Source of the DNA: Axinella damicornis
Taxonomy: Eukaryota > Porifera > Demospongiae > Axinellida > Axinellidae
Direction of reading: 5' to 3'
DNA length: 64,000 bases
NCBI GenBank assembly: GCA_963931865.1
Contig: OZ007518.1
Coordinates: 5,225,029-5,289,028 of the forward strand
Part shown: one piece after another, positions 1-63,598 of the stretch
Layout of the letters: each line of letters starts with the position of its first letter
Position numbering within the stretch: position 1 is the first letter of the stretch
The notes under the pieces: generated by a model
Seen by the model: the letters and a program-made list of their open reading frames with translations, nothing else
Database searches by the model: none
Told to the model about the DNA's origin: nothing
Translations under genes and position numbers: made by a program

Positions 1-641
1 AGCAAAACCAGCCTAAATTAAGTGTAGACCTGCATATTGCACAATAGCTAACTGAACTGGGACAGTGAAGGCTTCCCTGGAGAGCACTGGTTTAATATTG
101 TGTCCACCGGATCATTGAAAATGGGTGGCTCGTAGGAAGGTCACCACTTGGCATGTAGTGTTGCATACTAATGCAGCCACACGGCATACAACTCAGCAAA
201 GTGAGGACCATGTGTACCATACAAGTATTAACTCCTTAGGGTCCGTAGAGCATAAATGTGCAGAATTGGCGTCCTTTCATATTATGGCTTCTCACTTGAT
301 GGATGGGCTTCGACTAGCATTGCTCCTGGAGCCTTGTCAGTGGTACCCCTCTGTATAAGTACAGAATTAAGGGCGCAAAAGCATCTGAGCTGGCAGCTGT
401 TATGGGAAGGAACAAGTCTTCCATCGTAAGTCGATCAAACGGTAAAGCTGAAAAGGCTTCAGTATATGGTTAATAACGCTCCTGCTTCGACTTACTGTTG
501 CTCTCCCCTCTCCCCTTCTCCATCAATAAAGTAAGTAGCGATGGTCCTCCGCTTATGGCAAGACAACAGTTGAGTTTCTAGCAGCTGGTCGAACGGCGCG
601 ATAACCAGACAGGCTAGCTCAGTTATCGGCTCCACCCAGTG
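1..641. other. No gene recognised
   Basis: I see no splice-supported exon or conserved motif here. A 77-codon frame at 125-358 has no protein-like pattern. Confidence 0.5.
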
Positions 642-694
642 TAGTCTCGCGGGCCAGCCTCTCGCGTGTGGCGAGAGGCTGGCCTGCGAGACTA
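642..694. mobile_element. MULE-like palindromic MITE with 9-bp target duplication
   Basis: The 53-base element is almost a perfect hairpin: TAGTCTCGCGGGCCAGCCTC and its complement, separated by a few bases. It is flanked by CACCCAGTG on both sides (633-641 and 695-703). The same ends and duplication length recur across the window. Nine-base duplications are typical of Mutator-like elements; the superfamily is inferred. Confidence 0.85.
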
Positions 695-884
695 CACCCA
701 GTGCATCCGCCCCTTCCTGCTTTGGTGAGCGGTGAGTGTAATCACTACAGCCAGGGGCACTCTTCCGAGTTTTGTGGGACGCTACACGCCCTAGGCAATG
801 CTAAATGCTATGTAGATAGTAGATACTAATATTATACTGTGGACCTCAAAGAGTTGAAAAATAACATAATTGAAAATGCAGGGA

Positions 885-1870
885 TAACAGAAGAGCAAAC
901 AAAATCTATACTTAAGCTCGCTAACCAAAAATCTCTGAGCGTGAGCAACTTGATTCTGGCGGTGGATCGAGGTACGCTGTCACAAGGTGCAGGGCATGAC
1001 GGAAACTTTTTGATAGCATAATCCCTGGCAAATTTATCTGCTGTCTCGCTCAAGAAAAGCGGTAAATACGGCTTTTTGGTGAACTGAACTGCTCGTTTTG
1101 CACGGCTATACAGCGTATCGGTAAAAGCTTCCGTCATGCCCTGCACCTTGTGACTAGTCTCGTTCCCAGACCCAAACAACCCCAGCGAAGATCGCTTGCA
1201 GTATCTCGCGGGGAAGGAGGGTCTGGTCATTTGACCGCGGGCAACGCGGATCTACGGAATGTTGACAATTTCATTTATACGCGACGTCATTTCCGTAGTA
1301 TAAAATTTCGCCCCATACTGTACATGTAGTTAAGCGTTTGTTCATCTGTCATGGCTTGTTCACAAGCGCTCGAGCGTTGTCGCTGCCTGGTGACTCTATG
1401 GCCTTACAGTACTGCCTGATGACATACCTGACTGTCGTGATCGTCGGATTCTGCGCAGTGACTACCCCCAAGCACCTGCTGCCAGTACTAGCCACCATTT
1501 TATCTTGCCGCTTTGAACGGTAACAAGTCCATGAGCTACTTGCCGTACGCCGTACGGCATCAATCGTTTACTAGTCTGGACTGCCATCTACATCCAAGTC
1601 ATTTTGAGAGCGCTTCTAAATCAGCGGAAAAATATTTACGGTAGAATTCGATAATTAACCAATAATTGAGTACGCCTGCATACCAGGCGTAGATCCGCGT
1701 TGCCCACGGTCAAATGACCAGACCCTCCTTCCCCGCGAGATACTGCAAGCGATCTACGCTGGGGTTGTTTGGAGACTACCTTGTGACAGCGCACCTCCAA
1801 CGCCAGAATCAAGTTGCTTACGCTCTTCGTACTTGAGATTTTTGGTTAGCGAGCTTAAATATGCATTTCC
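885..1870. mobile_element. Nested inverted-repeat element
   Basis: Outer arms (about 893-1010 and 1783-1868) are inverted copies sharing AACTTGATTCTGGCG and ATTTTTGGTTAGCGAGCTTA (one orientation each). Inner arms (about 1153-1253 and 1688-1786) share GACCAGACCCTCCTTCCCCG. A further inverted pair, 975-1010 and 1125-1150, carries GGTGCAGGGCATGACGGAA. The short reading frames inside are by-products of the repeats. No transposase was found. Confidence 0.65.
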
Positions 1871-1898
1871 CTATACATTTCGGACGGCGCACGCACGA

Positions 1899-2811
1899 GT
1901 ATCCCGTAACCTTAAGGTTACGGGATACCCAAATGTAATTAACGTCTGATTAATTAAGTGGGCGTGGCTTCCTAGTTTTACAACTAATGTGGAGCTCGTT
2001 CTGGCTCACCCTAGTAAGCAAGGCTCACGCACTACGAAGTACAAGAGATGTATCATTGGATGCTGCGGAGATCAGCAGTATAAGCGCTAGGGCACATGCA
2101 CTGCGTGCAGTTATCGTACGACTCTGTTACAAGGATTTTTTGACGTCAAATTTTGGACATAGAAAGGGACATTCAGAGCACAAATCGTACTTTATCGAGA
2201 CCTACCTTGCCGATAATGGTGACAGAGACAATAGTGAAAGCCTGGGGAGGTCTACGATGAGAGATAGAATCGACGGAAGTCGAAAGTGGAAGTCACAGAG
2301 GTCAAACCGTCCCCCTTTCAGCACATACTACTTCACGGAAAGAGCCGACTATCGCTGTTCTGCTGTCTCTGGCACTGCAACAGGTACCTCACTTTCACTC
2401 GCGGTAACAGCGCACACCCTACACTGAACGGCAGCGAAGACGTTTGACGTCGAAAATCAGTGGCCATCACGAACACGTCTTCACTATGGCAGGACAGCAG
2501 CTGCCTTGGTTAGGCGCATGCGTACAGGAAGTCACGCCCATTTAATTGGCCTAATACAGGAAGTCACGCCCACTTAATTATCTAATTAGTTATTGGGTAT
2601 CCCGTAACCTTAAGGGGTGATGACATTAGGAGGGGGTGAAATTATTGGGTGGCATTAGAGAGGTGACATGAGGGTGTCATGATGTCTTCACAGTTTGTTT
2701 GATCTCCTGGTGACATTTTTTGTCTCCTGTAGGAAGTCACGCCCATTTAATTGGCCTAATACAGGAAGTTACGCCCACTTAATTACCTAATTAGTTATTG
2801 GGTATCCCGTA
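1899..2811. mobile_element. Element with GTATCCCGTAACCTTAAGG ends and repeated tail
   Basis: A palindrome of GTATCCCGTAACC and its complement at 1899-1928 marks the left end. The right end at 2597-2615 repeats GTATCCCGTAACCTTAAGG in the opposite sense relative to the interior. The tail AGGAAGTCACGCCC...TAATTAGTTATTGGGTATCC (2540-2610) is repeated at 2733-2811, suggesting a second insertion or a tandem end. The 146-codon frame at 1987-2427 shows no known domain. Confidence 0.55.
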
Positions 2812-3634
2812 AATGCAACTGGCTTATTCATCAGCCATGTCTACGTCCTCCCCAGTGCTGGTTAAGGTCTCCTCCAAGGCCACTTCTGCTATGTTCCGCG
2901 AGCATTTTGCCACCTGGAGTAGCTAGCTATGTCTCTCTAGCGCTACTTCCAACCTGTACAAATACTGCCATCCCACAAGAGACCCTTACTGACTGCCGCC
3001 AGTCTCACAGTTGCTAACAAAGTGAGCCAGCAAGTAGCTGCGCATTGCACGCATAGCACATCATTGCGCGCACAGTCGAGAGGACCATAATAATTACAGC
3101 AAGATCTCCAGCAAACACGCCGAACAAGCGCCATAGGCTTCCCTATATAGCATGAATAGCACACCTTATCACCTTCCTTTAGGTGCCCTTCAAAACCTAT
3201 AGTGTTTCTCAAGTGATTTTCCATTGTGTCAGGCTAAAGGCATGGTCTGGATTGTGTGTCATTTAGTGATTTGCTGCATCAGGAGTGCATGAGCTGCCAA
3301 AGGCGGTGAAGGAACATCGAACTCAGCATGCACGTCCTAGCAGAAGTAGTAAGTATTCTCACGTCCCAAACTTTTACCTTATACGGCAAGAGGCAATTAC
3401 GTAATAGTGTGAAAGACAAATTGGTGTTTGTGCGGTACCGCAAAGGTCTTCCATATAGGGTATGACCGTAAGGCGTGAGAGATCAGAATGGATGGATACT
3501 ACAATAGTGTAAACTTTGCGGGGCCGAATCTGCTACTGTATTATTCGGGAACAACTTCATTATATATATATAAATTTTAATGACAGATAATGGCCAGAAG
3601 GCCCAACAGTCAAAGTGAGAAAACTCAATAAACT
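2812..3634. other. Unassigned non-coding stretch
   Basis: No supported exon, repeat boundary or RNA gene was recognised. A short TA run lies at 3560-3572. Confidence 0.45.
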
Positions 3635-3973
3635 CTAAGTTGTAGTTGGACGATTCCTTATAAACAGTTGTCTTAATTGGAATGCCTTAAGTAAAAAAAC
3701 ACCCAATAGGTATATTGCACGACCATTCCTGGCCTTCCATATAAGCCTAAATTTTTCAATATCCTCTAGATAGTTGAAGGAATAGTTTATCGTTTGGCAA
3801 TACTGCAGTAGTCTGGTTCGTTCCGTTAGAGCTTCGTACAGGCGGCATTGGAATACAAAATGCAACTCATCTTCCACTCTTCCATCACAATACCAGCAGA
3901 ACCTCTCATCGCAGGGGATTGGAGTGGGCAGCCTGTAACGGCCAGAGGGGGCTCCGTATATCTACTGCTGGTT
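3635..3973 (-). pseudogene. C-terminus of a non-LTR retrotransposon reverse transcriptase
   Basis: Translation on the minus strand gives GRYRLPTPIPCDERFCWYCD, then GRVEDELHFVFQCRLYEALT and about 55 more residues to a stop. The layout R.C..C....EDE.HF.F.C..Y...R is characteristic of the zinc-knuckle-like tail after the reverse transcriptase of many LINEs. An in-frame stop at about 3973 and no catalytic domain upstream show a 5'-truncated fossil. The clade cannot be told from this piece. Confidence 0.75.
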
Positions 3974-4902
3974 CTTGCATACTACTTGGTGATACTGGTG
4001 TCAGAAGAAAATCCCTCGCGGGGTCTGTTGGCACGGACGAAATGGACGCTGTTGCGCGGAACTGTTGGTAGCCACCCATTCGTGGAAGTAGTGGAGCTCT
4101 AACACTGCAACAACAGAGAGCATACATCGATGCAACTACCTATCACGTTTAGCAGTTGTAGTCTTCATACTTTTCGAGTTATTTGTAACTGAAGTTTCAA
4201 ATTAATTATTCATAAGGTACGCTTTACCCGAGCTTGTGACGTCATCACAAATACAAATTTATATTGACTTCCGTTACGTTGGCGGAATGACTGCAAAAGG
4301 TAGGGAAACAAGGTAGGGAACAAGGTAGGGATGATAGCATAAAACAGTTCAGTATATTTTTTGAGTGGAAACTGCATGCACTACTGGCAGCCATGCAACT
4401 TGCTGCATGGTAGGGCAAGCTCACTCTTCAGAATAATGCACCTCATCTTGTGGGTATACCGGAACAAACTCAGACTGCATCCACCAGCAGCTAGTCTCCC
4501 CGCGGGACCGCCGTGGTCCCTACATGCGGATGTCACTGTTGCCTTAGTAACGTGTGTTCTTCCACTTGAGCCTGGCCTGCTAGTCCAGTGTACTGGGATG
4601 GTAGGATGTTGACAAGATGGGAACGGCCATCATGTTGGAGCTGGAACATACTAGTGACTTTGCTAGGGCGGGTATTGATTTATGTTGCGCTGGTATCCAG
4701 GACGCATTTGCTGTGTCTGATGAGCTGTAGACTGACTGGTGCCCTGAGGAGGATCTCCTGAGTTGGAAAAAGAATAGGTAACTTGTACTTGTATAGTACT
4801 TGTGCATTTCTTGATCATAATCTACATGCATAACTAGTCTATTTAAGAAGCTTGATGTGGGAATGGCTTGGAATCAAGTCTTACTATACATCCAAACTAC
4901 GG

Positions 4903-5220
4903 TGCACGTCTTTAGAATTGATGCCGCGATTCGGAACGCTTCCAATATGCGTTCGCATCGCAGCTTTGCATGCTGCAAACTGGAAAGCTTCGTCTGAAAA
5001 TCGAAGGTTTCTTCCAAAGACGCAGAAGGTTTCTTCTGAAGAGCGCAGCCTTGTACATACGTAAGTTTCAAAAAAAGGGTGCAGCTTCACTTACGGATCT
5101 TCCGGAGTTTGTTCAGGCCTTCCACGTTTGTATTCAGGTCTTTTGCATTTGTATTTGTAATGGAACTCCGGACTAGTCATGGAAAGGTTTCCGAATTGCG
5201 GCATCAATTTTAAAGATGCA
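4903..5220. mobile_element. MITE with about 35-bp inverted ends
   Basis: The left end TTTAGAATTGATGCCGCGAT is matched in reverse complement by ATTGCGGCATCAATTTTAAA at the right end. The interior has imperfect repeats of GAAGGTTTCTTC. Short frames on both strands are repeat by-products. Confidence 0.7.
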
Positions 5221-5355
5221 TATCCATCTTTTGCCTTCCCATAGTGAAATAGCTGTTGCACAGCAAGGCTGACTGTCTACACTAATGGTTCTATCTGTAT
5301 GCTAGCAAGAGACTAAGAGTATAGATTCTTGCAGTATTGAAGTTCAGAAACCTCT

Positions 5356-5666
5356 TCAGCCTTGAAACTGTTCCTCCAACTTCATGGCCACACTGTTTCC
5401 CCCAATAATTTCAGGATCACCTCGCAGGGCTTGACAGAGGGCTTCAAGAGATGGTTGTCCGTGGTGAATCCACCTGTTCAGGAGATCCCTCAGGCATGCT
5501 GGAGGATTAGTGTTGGTAGGTGTAGCCTGGATAGTAGACACATACAATCCCATCCCAAGCTGGTCGGCAAATGCAACCCAGTAAGCAGCAATAGGTTGAA
5601 TCAATGGTTTCAGGATTTTCATGTCATCAGGTTTGAGAAGTGTTGCCGGAGTGGTTGTCCTGTTAA
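5356..5666 (-). CDS. Alternative last exon: second death domain
   Basis: A tandem copy of exon 17 with the same TTTTCCTGGACTACAG acceptor context and the same phase. It encodes 102 residues ending EEQFQG and TGA. Differences from exon 17 lie on likely surface positions (for example AYWVAFADQL versus AYWVEFADQL; WIHHGQPSLEAL versus WLHHGHPYLEAL), while the core W, L and C positions are kept. Because exon 17 carries its own stop, this copy can be used only if exon 17 is skipped, so the two are mutually exclusive last exons. It shows no frame damage. Confidence 0.72.
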
Positions 5667-5867
5667 CTGTAGTCCAGGAAAACAAGCACACAGGAAATTT
5701 AAACACACCGCAATGACCTACGTATAGTGCATGCTCTCCACAAAGTTCCACATATGACTGTGTACACTAATGGCTCTATCTGTAAGCTACATGTACATAG
5801 CAAGAGGCTAAGAGTACAGAATCAATGATAATGTTGTATAAAGTCCTGTGTGGTTGGCTGTATCCAT

Positions 5868-6002
5868 GCCCAGTGTATTAGCTCATGCACCAACTGAACA
5901 AACATTTCAAGTAGGTTGAAAGAGACTTTTCAGCCACATACAATGGCCGGCACATCTGCTTGAAATATTTGTTCGGTTGGTGTGCAAGCTAATATACAGG
6001 GC
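5868..6002. mobile_element. Short MITE between the two death-domain exons
   Basis: The 135-base element has inverted arms of about 44 bases (GTATTAGCTCATGCACCAAC left; GTTGGTGTGCAAGCTAATAT right). A half-copy with GCACCAACCAAATAAATATT lies near 33100. It sits in the spacer between the tandem death-domain exons, so it was not part of the duplicated unit or was lost from one side. Confidence 0.7.
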
Positions 6003-6013
6003 AAAGTTTAAGT

Positions 6014-57471
<51,458 letters not shown>

Positions 57472-57716
57472 ACCATGCACACAATTTCATGTGCTTAACC
57501 GGAAACGTTCTTTTTAGTAACACTCAGCACTATGCTGTCTATACGTGCGCTATAGGAAGTTGCATGCCCTCTCGCCGCCTCCGGCGGCTCAATGCGCCCT
57601 TGGTACTGCATTAAATTTCTGCCAAAATCAGAGTGCCTGTGATACGTATATGCACTGGTTTGGGAATGAGACTACATTGTGTTGCACATTCAAGAGCAGA
57701 ATTAATACACCCATAC

Positions 57717-57762
57717 CGTCAAAATCTGCTGTTGGAAAGCTTCCCTCATCAAAGTCTCCAGG
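57717..57762 (-). CDS. Candidate upstream exon (acidic)
   Basis: This 46-base segment lies between CTGTCTTTCAACAG and GACG|GTATGG and reads PGDFDEGSFPTADFD plus one base. Its one-base remainder fits an internal acceptor in exon 1 (TTTTCCCTGGAG, then AT), which would give an alternative N-terminus. The splice signals are good, but the segment is short and no domain is recognised. Confidence 0.35.
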
Positions 57763-57945
57763 CTGTTGAAAGACAGGATAATAATACCCCATTTTTAAAT
57801 GCAAGTAGTTTGCCAACATCAAATTAGCACAAAGTGATTTAGGTGCATTGAACAGGAGTGTTGGAAATGGTGTAGAAAGCAATTAAGTTGAAGAGTCAAG
57901 GTAGTGGTATGGTGTATGAGAGATTATGTGGCTCCCAAAAATTAC

Positions 57946-57999
57946 CCTTGGGTCCTTCACTTTGCTGATATCTTCCAGCTCCTCTACAACAGGATCTCT
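57946..57999 (-). CDS. Candidate upstream exon (acidic)
   Basis: This 54-base, phase-0 segment lies between ATCTTACTACAG and CAAGG|GTAATT and reads RDPVVEELEDISKVKDPR. It would join the 57762-57717 candidate in frame. It may be an alternative 5' part of the main gene or the end of another gene upstream. Nothing further upstream could be connected, because 58.4-60.2 kb is transposon. Confidence 0.32.
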
Positions 58000-58385
58000 C
58001 TGTAGTAAGATATGATTGTGTATTGATTTCAATAATTCCCATAGAAAGATCATTTTCTCCCAATTTTATTGTAGCCTGAGGGGTTACTAAGAAATTGTAT
58101 GCTTACTAAGTGGGAGTGGCGCACACTAATCAATCACTCCGCCCTAGTAATGAGCATCCACGTCATGGCTACACCTCGTTTTCATTAGCAACGGTTGAAA
58201 TTGGCGACTGTGTGAGCACTCGCGTTGTTTACTACTTGACTATTGCTATGAGAACTGTATGAAAAAGCGTGGCAAAAGTGATGAAACAGAACCGTCCATG
58301 GCACTATTCAGTGTGCCATACTAGTATTGTAGCTATACCACACTAACTGTTCATGGCTGTTATGCACACATAGCCCCTGTTCGGG

Positions 58386-60186
58386 CACCTGTGAAAGCCA
58401 GAACGCAGGAACACGGAACGGAACGCGGAACGGAAGTAAGACACGGGCCGCGCGCTATCATAACCGTACAGATCACCGTATATACGCGCAGGGCGTCTTT
58501 ATTCACTGGACTGGTGAACTGGACTCACCCAAAAACGTTTTCAGTGTTGGACAGAAGCTAAGCATACTTATTTATTCACTAAAGTTGCTTGCATAGCCTG
58601 CTTTCGTGTCTTTCCTCAAGTCGGTAGAGGTCAAAGGTCATGCGCATATTTAATGAGCTTTAGCAAAATGCGCTTCAGTCAGTCGTGGATGATATAATAT
58701 TATATATTATTTACCGGGTACTGGGAAATATCACGAGTCTGTTGCCGTATTGCACGAGTGCCGCAGGCACGAGTGACAATACGGCAACAGACGAGTGATG
58801 TTTCACAGTACACGGTAAATAATGTATTTATCCTACAGCTATTGTAGTTGCCAGCCCCGACGCTAAGGCGCCAGTAGGGAAATATCACGAGTCTGTTGCC
58901 AGGCCTACTCGTCGCTTTAGTAGTACTTGGCAACGCTCGTTCTTGCTTGAACACCAACAAGACACTGCCGTTTTAGGACCGTCTAACTGTTTGAGCAACT
59001 TACCAGGCACAGAACTCCTTTGACGACGGAACGTCGATTTCTCTGAGTCCGGTACCGGTACCTGGTTCCAGCGCTATATTATACACTGTGTGCGTACTGT
59101 GACTCGAACGTAGCCTCGTTCCCAGGCCTCTACCACAGCTTTTGTCGCTTGCAGTACGAAAATCGCGGAGAAGGCCTGGAAGGGTTTCGCACGTGATGCG
59201 TGCCGCCGCTTACGTCATGGATTCCGTTAATACATACTCACAGTATTCAACTGGCTATCGCCTGTTCCAGAGACGCTACAGAGACCAGACAAACTCCAGA
59301 GGAGAGGCAGGCCCTTCCTATACAACATACCTCGATTTGAAACAAAACCGCTGAGAGATGGCTGCAATACAACGGTTATAACTTCGAAGCGCATGAAGCG
59401 CTTTGACTGTTCATTCCGCCATCGTTCTGGAAAGTACAACACTTGCAGCTCAGCACTACTTCGAAGGTAAGACTTCTAGCTTGGATAAGTCGGTGTGGCT
59501 CTCTTCTGGCCGTTGACTTGTCTCCGTACGCGATCGTAGCTAGTGTACTAGTACATAGTGGTCTTGAACGGATGACGTTTTATGACGGTTGCGGCACGCA
59601 TCACGTGCGAAACCCTTCCAGGCCTTCTCCGCGATTTTCGTACTGCAAGCGACAAAAGCTGTGGTAGAGGCCTGGGAACGAGGCTAACTCGAACGTGCAG
59701 CCACTATGTCTGTATACATGAAAACACGACCAGTGTAAACTTCATACCCTCAGGAAGAGTGTAATACGGGGAGTGTAATACGGCCCCATATTCCACTGTT
59801 GCTCTCCATACATTTTCAATGGAGCAAGTCTACAGCTGTTGGATAAAGAGGAATATTATTTGTGTTTTCTATGCTTCAGCAAAAGGCTGGAGTTCGATGT
59901 CTGTGTAAATAAATGCTCTTCTCATTGAAGCTCATTAAATATGCACGTGACCTTTGACCTCCACCGACTCCACGAAAGACACGAAAGCAGGCTAAGCAAG
60001 CAACAAATAAGTATGCTTAGCTTCTGTCCTACACTGAAAAAGGCATTTTACAGATTTTTCGGTGAGTCCAGTCCACCAATAAAGATGCCCTGCGCGTACG
60101 GTGATGATAGCACGCGGCCCGCATCCTACATCGATCCGTTCCGCGTTCCGTTCCGCATTCCTGCGTTCCGGCTTTCACAGGTACCC
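58386..60186. mobile_element. 1.8 kb element with about 270-bp inverted ends
   Basis: The left arm (58386-58668: CACCTGTGAAAGCCAGAACG, GGAACGGAACGCGGAACGG, GACAGAAGCTAAGCATACTT, AGGTCAAAGGTCA) is inverted at 59919-60186. The interior holds a palindrome at 58720-58830 (GTCTGTTGCCGTATTGCACG) and the nested element 59111-59686. No transposase found. Confidence 0.75.
59111..59686. mobile_element. Long MULE-like element, nested, ACTCGAACG duplication
   Basis: 576 bases with inverted ends of about 110 bases (TAGCCTCGTTCCCAGGCCTC; complement at the right) and exact flanks ACTCGAACG (59102-59110, 59687-59695). It is the closest relative of 18217-18785. Confidence 0.9.
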
Positions 60187-60375
60187 CTCTGTTCTGGTGT
60201 TTTGGAACCATGGGTGTCAGTTTTAGTATTGCACTTCCATCCTAATGCTTCTGCTTCCTCTCACAACAGGTCAATACTCGGGAAAATAAAAACGGTAACG
60301 TCTAGTTCACTCGCTTGTGGCTGGTGCATGGCTTAGTGCTCAACTCGCTTCTTATGACCATGCCAAGTCTGGACA

Positions 60376-60478
60376 TAATCACATGTTCTCATGCCATATG
60401 CCAAGCAAAATTGCACTCGCTATCACTTGTGCAATTACGTGCAATTATTCCCAAATTGCACTCGAACCCATGTGATCA
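60376..60478. mobile_element. MITE with TAATCACATG ends, copy 2
   Basis: TAATCACATG left and CATGTGATCA right, interior AATTGCACTCG repeated. Same family as 50850-50985. Confidence 0.7.
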
Positions 60479-60492
60479 CCTATACTAATACA

Positions 60493-60757
60493 AGTAATAA
60501 AAAACATTCAAAATGTAACAGGATGTAGGGATACCAGAACCGCAAAAAGTAAGGAAACAAGGTAGGGATGATCGCACAAAACAGTGAAGTATTCAATCCC
60601 CCTACAGAGATCTTTTTCCATATATACGTGTATAATGAAAAAATATATGTAGGGGGGTTGTATACTTCACTGTTGTGTGCGATCATCCCTACCTTGTTTC
60701 CTTACTTTTTGCCGTTCTGGTATCCCTACATCCTGTTACATTTTGAATGTTTTTTAT
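60493..60757. mobile_element. Fold-back element, copy 2
   Basis: Arms of about 115 bases, GTAATAAAAAACATTCAAAA and GGATGTAGGGATACCAGAAC at the left, inverted at the right. Same family as 17600-17808. It directly abuts the next element. Confidence 0.85.
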
Positions 60758-60759
60758 TA

Positions 60760-61427
60760 CTGTAGTCTCTCGAAAATACGCCCATGGGCGATGAATTTAG
60801 AATCTGCTCAAAGAGGGGGATGGGCGTATTTTCGAGGACCCCTCTCCCGAAAATAGGCCCACCCTTGACTCGAAAGTAGGCCCACCCAATTCGAAAGTAG
60901 GCCCACCCAAGTACATGCGAGTGCAATACTGCAACAGTCATTCTAGCAAGGCTTAACTACTACTAGTCCCGGAGTTTCTTGGTGAGCAGGAACAATCTCT
61001 TCGTGTGAGTAGCTACAGGAACAGCAAACAAGACACAGCAGGACTGCTTGAATGATGTAGAGTGCGCAGACTATCTTCGGGACTTGCCGATTGCTGCTGC
61101 TTCCTAGAAATCCGTAGTGCGCTGCTAGTGCTACGCTAGGCGATTGCACACGCGAAGACACAAACATGCAATGCACAGCGCGTGCACGGTCTCATGTCAT
61201 GCATTCAGTACACAGCTGATTATGCAATGGAATGCAACATAATGAAATTCATTGCAAATAGTAGTGATAGCTAGCCTTCATTTCTTAGTCCAACCTCTTT
61301 GACAGTGCTTCTTCCAAGTGCTTTCCTGTTCGAGCTAATAGGGTGGGCGTACTTTCGAGTAATAAATGACCCTTTGCAACAACTTGTCACGAAAAAGTGG
61401 GGTGGGCGTATTTTCGAGAGACTACGG
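60760..61427. mobile_element. TA-flanked element with GTAGTCTCTCGAAAATACGC ends
   Basis: The ends GTAGTCTCTCGAAAATACGC and GCGTATTTTCGAGAGACTAC are exact inverted repeats, TA-flanked. Subterminal repeats AAAGTAGGCCCACCC occur in tandem at 60840-60915. No transposase. Confidence 0.82.
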
Positions 61428-61892
61428 TACTTGTTTATGTCATTTTTTTAGCAGCAGCACAGAGCAATTTGCCATCACAGAGCAGAAGTCAGTGTCCTCA
61501 CAAGTAGTAGGAGCCCTTGCTTTGGTATATGGACAATATTGACTCCGGTATTCACACTGCCAGCATTGGCTAAAGAATCCGCAGACCCAAGTCAACCCTT
61601 TTCTGGATGGATACTAAGGCAGTAATCCCTGTCTGAAGACCATAATATTAGCTAAACCAGATTTATATATTGTTGAGTCTTTAGATAGGCATTCAGCCCT
61701 CTCACAGAACACAGTAGGTAGTAAATTACACGCACAGAGTTAGAATTTACCTCGGTTTTATGAAGTACGAAATTATGTCAACACAACGGTACGGCGCAAG
61801 ACACTTCTAATTCAGCGATCTTGAGTAATAATTACGTTCGTTGCTAAGTGATCGCGCATGCGTACAAACGAGAAAATGGCGTGACTAAAGAA

Positions 61893-62284
61893 GCCATAAT
61901 TATTGAGTAGGCAGCTGCAGCCGCCTGGTGAAAACTTGGAGGTTGCGAGAAAGCGATGGCCAGGTGCACTACTCAGTGTAAAATGCTGCTGTTTCGTGCG
62001 AAAACCATCATGAGGGATTGAGGCGACGTAGAGCTAGCCCGTCTGAAAGAAAGAAGAAAGAAAAACAATTTGCTTGTTTTGTGAATACCTGGTGTGGTAC
62101 TTTTGCAACGGTTTTTCGCGATGCGAGGAGTCTTGTTGGTGATGAAAACACTCGAAGATGAACGGTATGTGGTTAGAAAGGCTTATAAGTGTATCGTTTC
62201 TGAGATTTGGAGAGATTTTTTTGTATTAGCATATATTGCGTGTACGTCGTATCCCTACATACAGAGTCTACCGACTCTGTGATA
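61893..62284 (+). repeat. Dispersed repeat with conserved reading frame, copy 2
   Basis: Partner of 54116-54524. The plus frame reads RGVLLVMKTLEDERYVVRKA, then YKCIVSEIWRDFFVLAY. It lies outside the main gene. Confidence 0.65.
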
Positions 62285-62317
62285 ATGGCAGCAAAAATAA
62301 TAATTTCAAAATTCAAT

Positions 62318-63533
62318 ACTGTAGGATTAGATTCATAGAAATTCCAGGAAATGAATTTCTACCGACAGATTGGATAGATTGGATAGATTGGATATACGTA
62401 CTAGTACTGCTGTGGGCTCCATTAATTGCCACGCACTAGCGAAATCGTTTCTGACTATGTTCGGAGAAGGTCATGGTTCTGGCATTGATTGAATAGCACA
62501 CTGATTGTATATCAGACGAGAATTTAATAAACATGATGCCTCAACTCCTTTTGGCAGGTAATAATATAACATACAAGTAGCTGAGCTCGCTTCGCTCGCT
62601 CAGCTACTTCCCCCTTGTTCGCCTACGTGTGTAATTCGGTGCCGGATAGATCTCCGTCAGAGCTGCTGCTCCCCGATTGCGTCCGCTTCAGCTGCTGCTC
62701 GCCGATTGCATCGATTCGCTTCAACTGCTGTTCCCCGTTTTCGTCCGCTTCAGCTGCTGCTCGCCACTTGTGTCTGCTACTCCCCGATTGCGTCCGTTTC
62801 AACTGCTCCCCGATTGCGTTCGCTTCGGCTGTTGCTCCTCGATTGCGTCCGCCGCAAGTTCAACTGCTGCTCCGGCTTCACCTGCAGCTCCCCGATTGCG
62901 TGCGCTTTGACTGCTGCTCACCGATATTGCATCCGTCAACAGCTTCCAGCTAGCCCATGCCCAATGTTCTCGAACATTCTTCGCGGAGTTCGAGGTTCAA
63001 TTGTACGAAGGTCGCGCGTCACTAGTCTAGTCCCGCCCCGCGAACTTCCCACTTCCGTCACACACACACACACACACGGACGCACATTAAAATCTTAATA
63101 TATTGACAGTGACCAGCTCACTGTGTGTCTGTATATTGCTTCACAAAGACTGCCAAAGAGGAGTCGAAATGTCTTTTTATTTTATTTAAAATTCTCACTG
63201 GTAAAAGGGCTGATATACAATCAACGCTATTCCTTTGTGACTGTTGTTGCCAGGAAATGGGCATCAACTGCCATGCAACCCCTGCTTTCCAGCAACTGTT
63301 GTAGCCATAGTATTCGGGAAATGGACATCAACTGCTGCCAAAGAATTGTGGCCAAACTGAAAGAACATCAAGTCAGGCTGACAAAGGGTGTACCCCCACT
63401 TTGTAATAGTCTTTCTTGGAACTGGCGTTGTTATAACTACATTCCTGGTACTGGATTCACTAAAAATAATTAGTGTACCTGGCTACCATTAATTGAATTA
63501 GTGGAAATTCTAGGAATTGAATTTCTACAGTTA
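62318..63533. mobile_element. Element with ATAGAAATTCCAGGAAATGA ends
   Basis: The left end near 62318-62360 and the right end near 63505-63533 (GGAAATTCTAGGAATTGAAT) are inverted relatives of the ends at 51829-52323. The interior shares CAGGAAATGGGCATCAACTG with that copy. It contains a CTGCTG-rich array. Confidence 0.5.
62650..62945. repeat. Diverged tandem array of GCTGCTGCTCCCCGATTGCG
   Basis: About ten imperfect units of 22-28 bases (CTGCTGCTCGCC or CCCCGATTGCGTCCGCTTCA). Frames in all phases stay open through it; no protein is inferred. Confidence 0.75.
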
Positions 63534-63598
63534 GACATTACCTTTTGGTACCAGCTTGCAGTTAGTTCAGGCAGCATAGTAGAATCTAATTAAATTTT

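Noticed and set aside
62615..63098. Overlapping frames of 77-130 codons
   Set aside because: All derive from the CTGCTGCTCCCCGATTGCG tandem array, which stays open in several frames.
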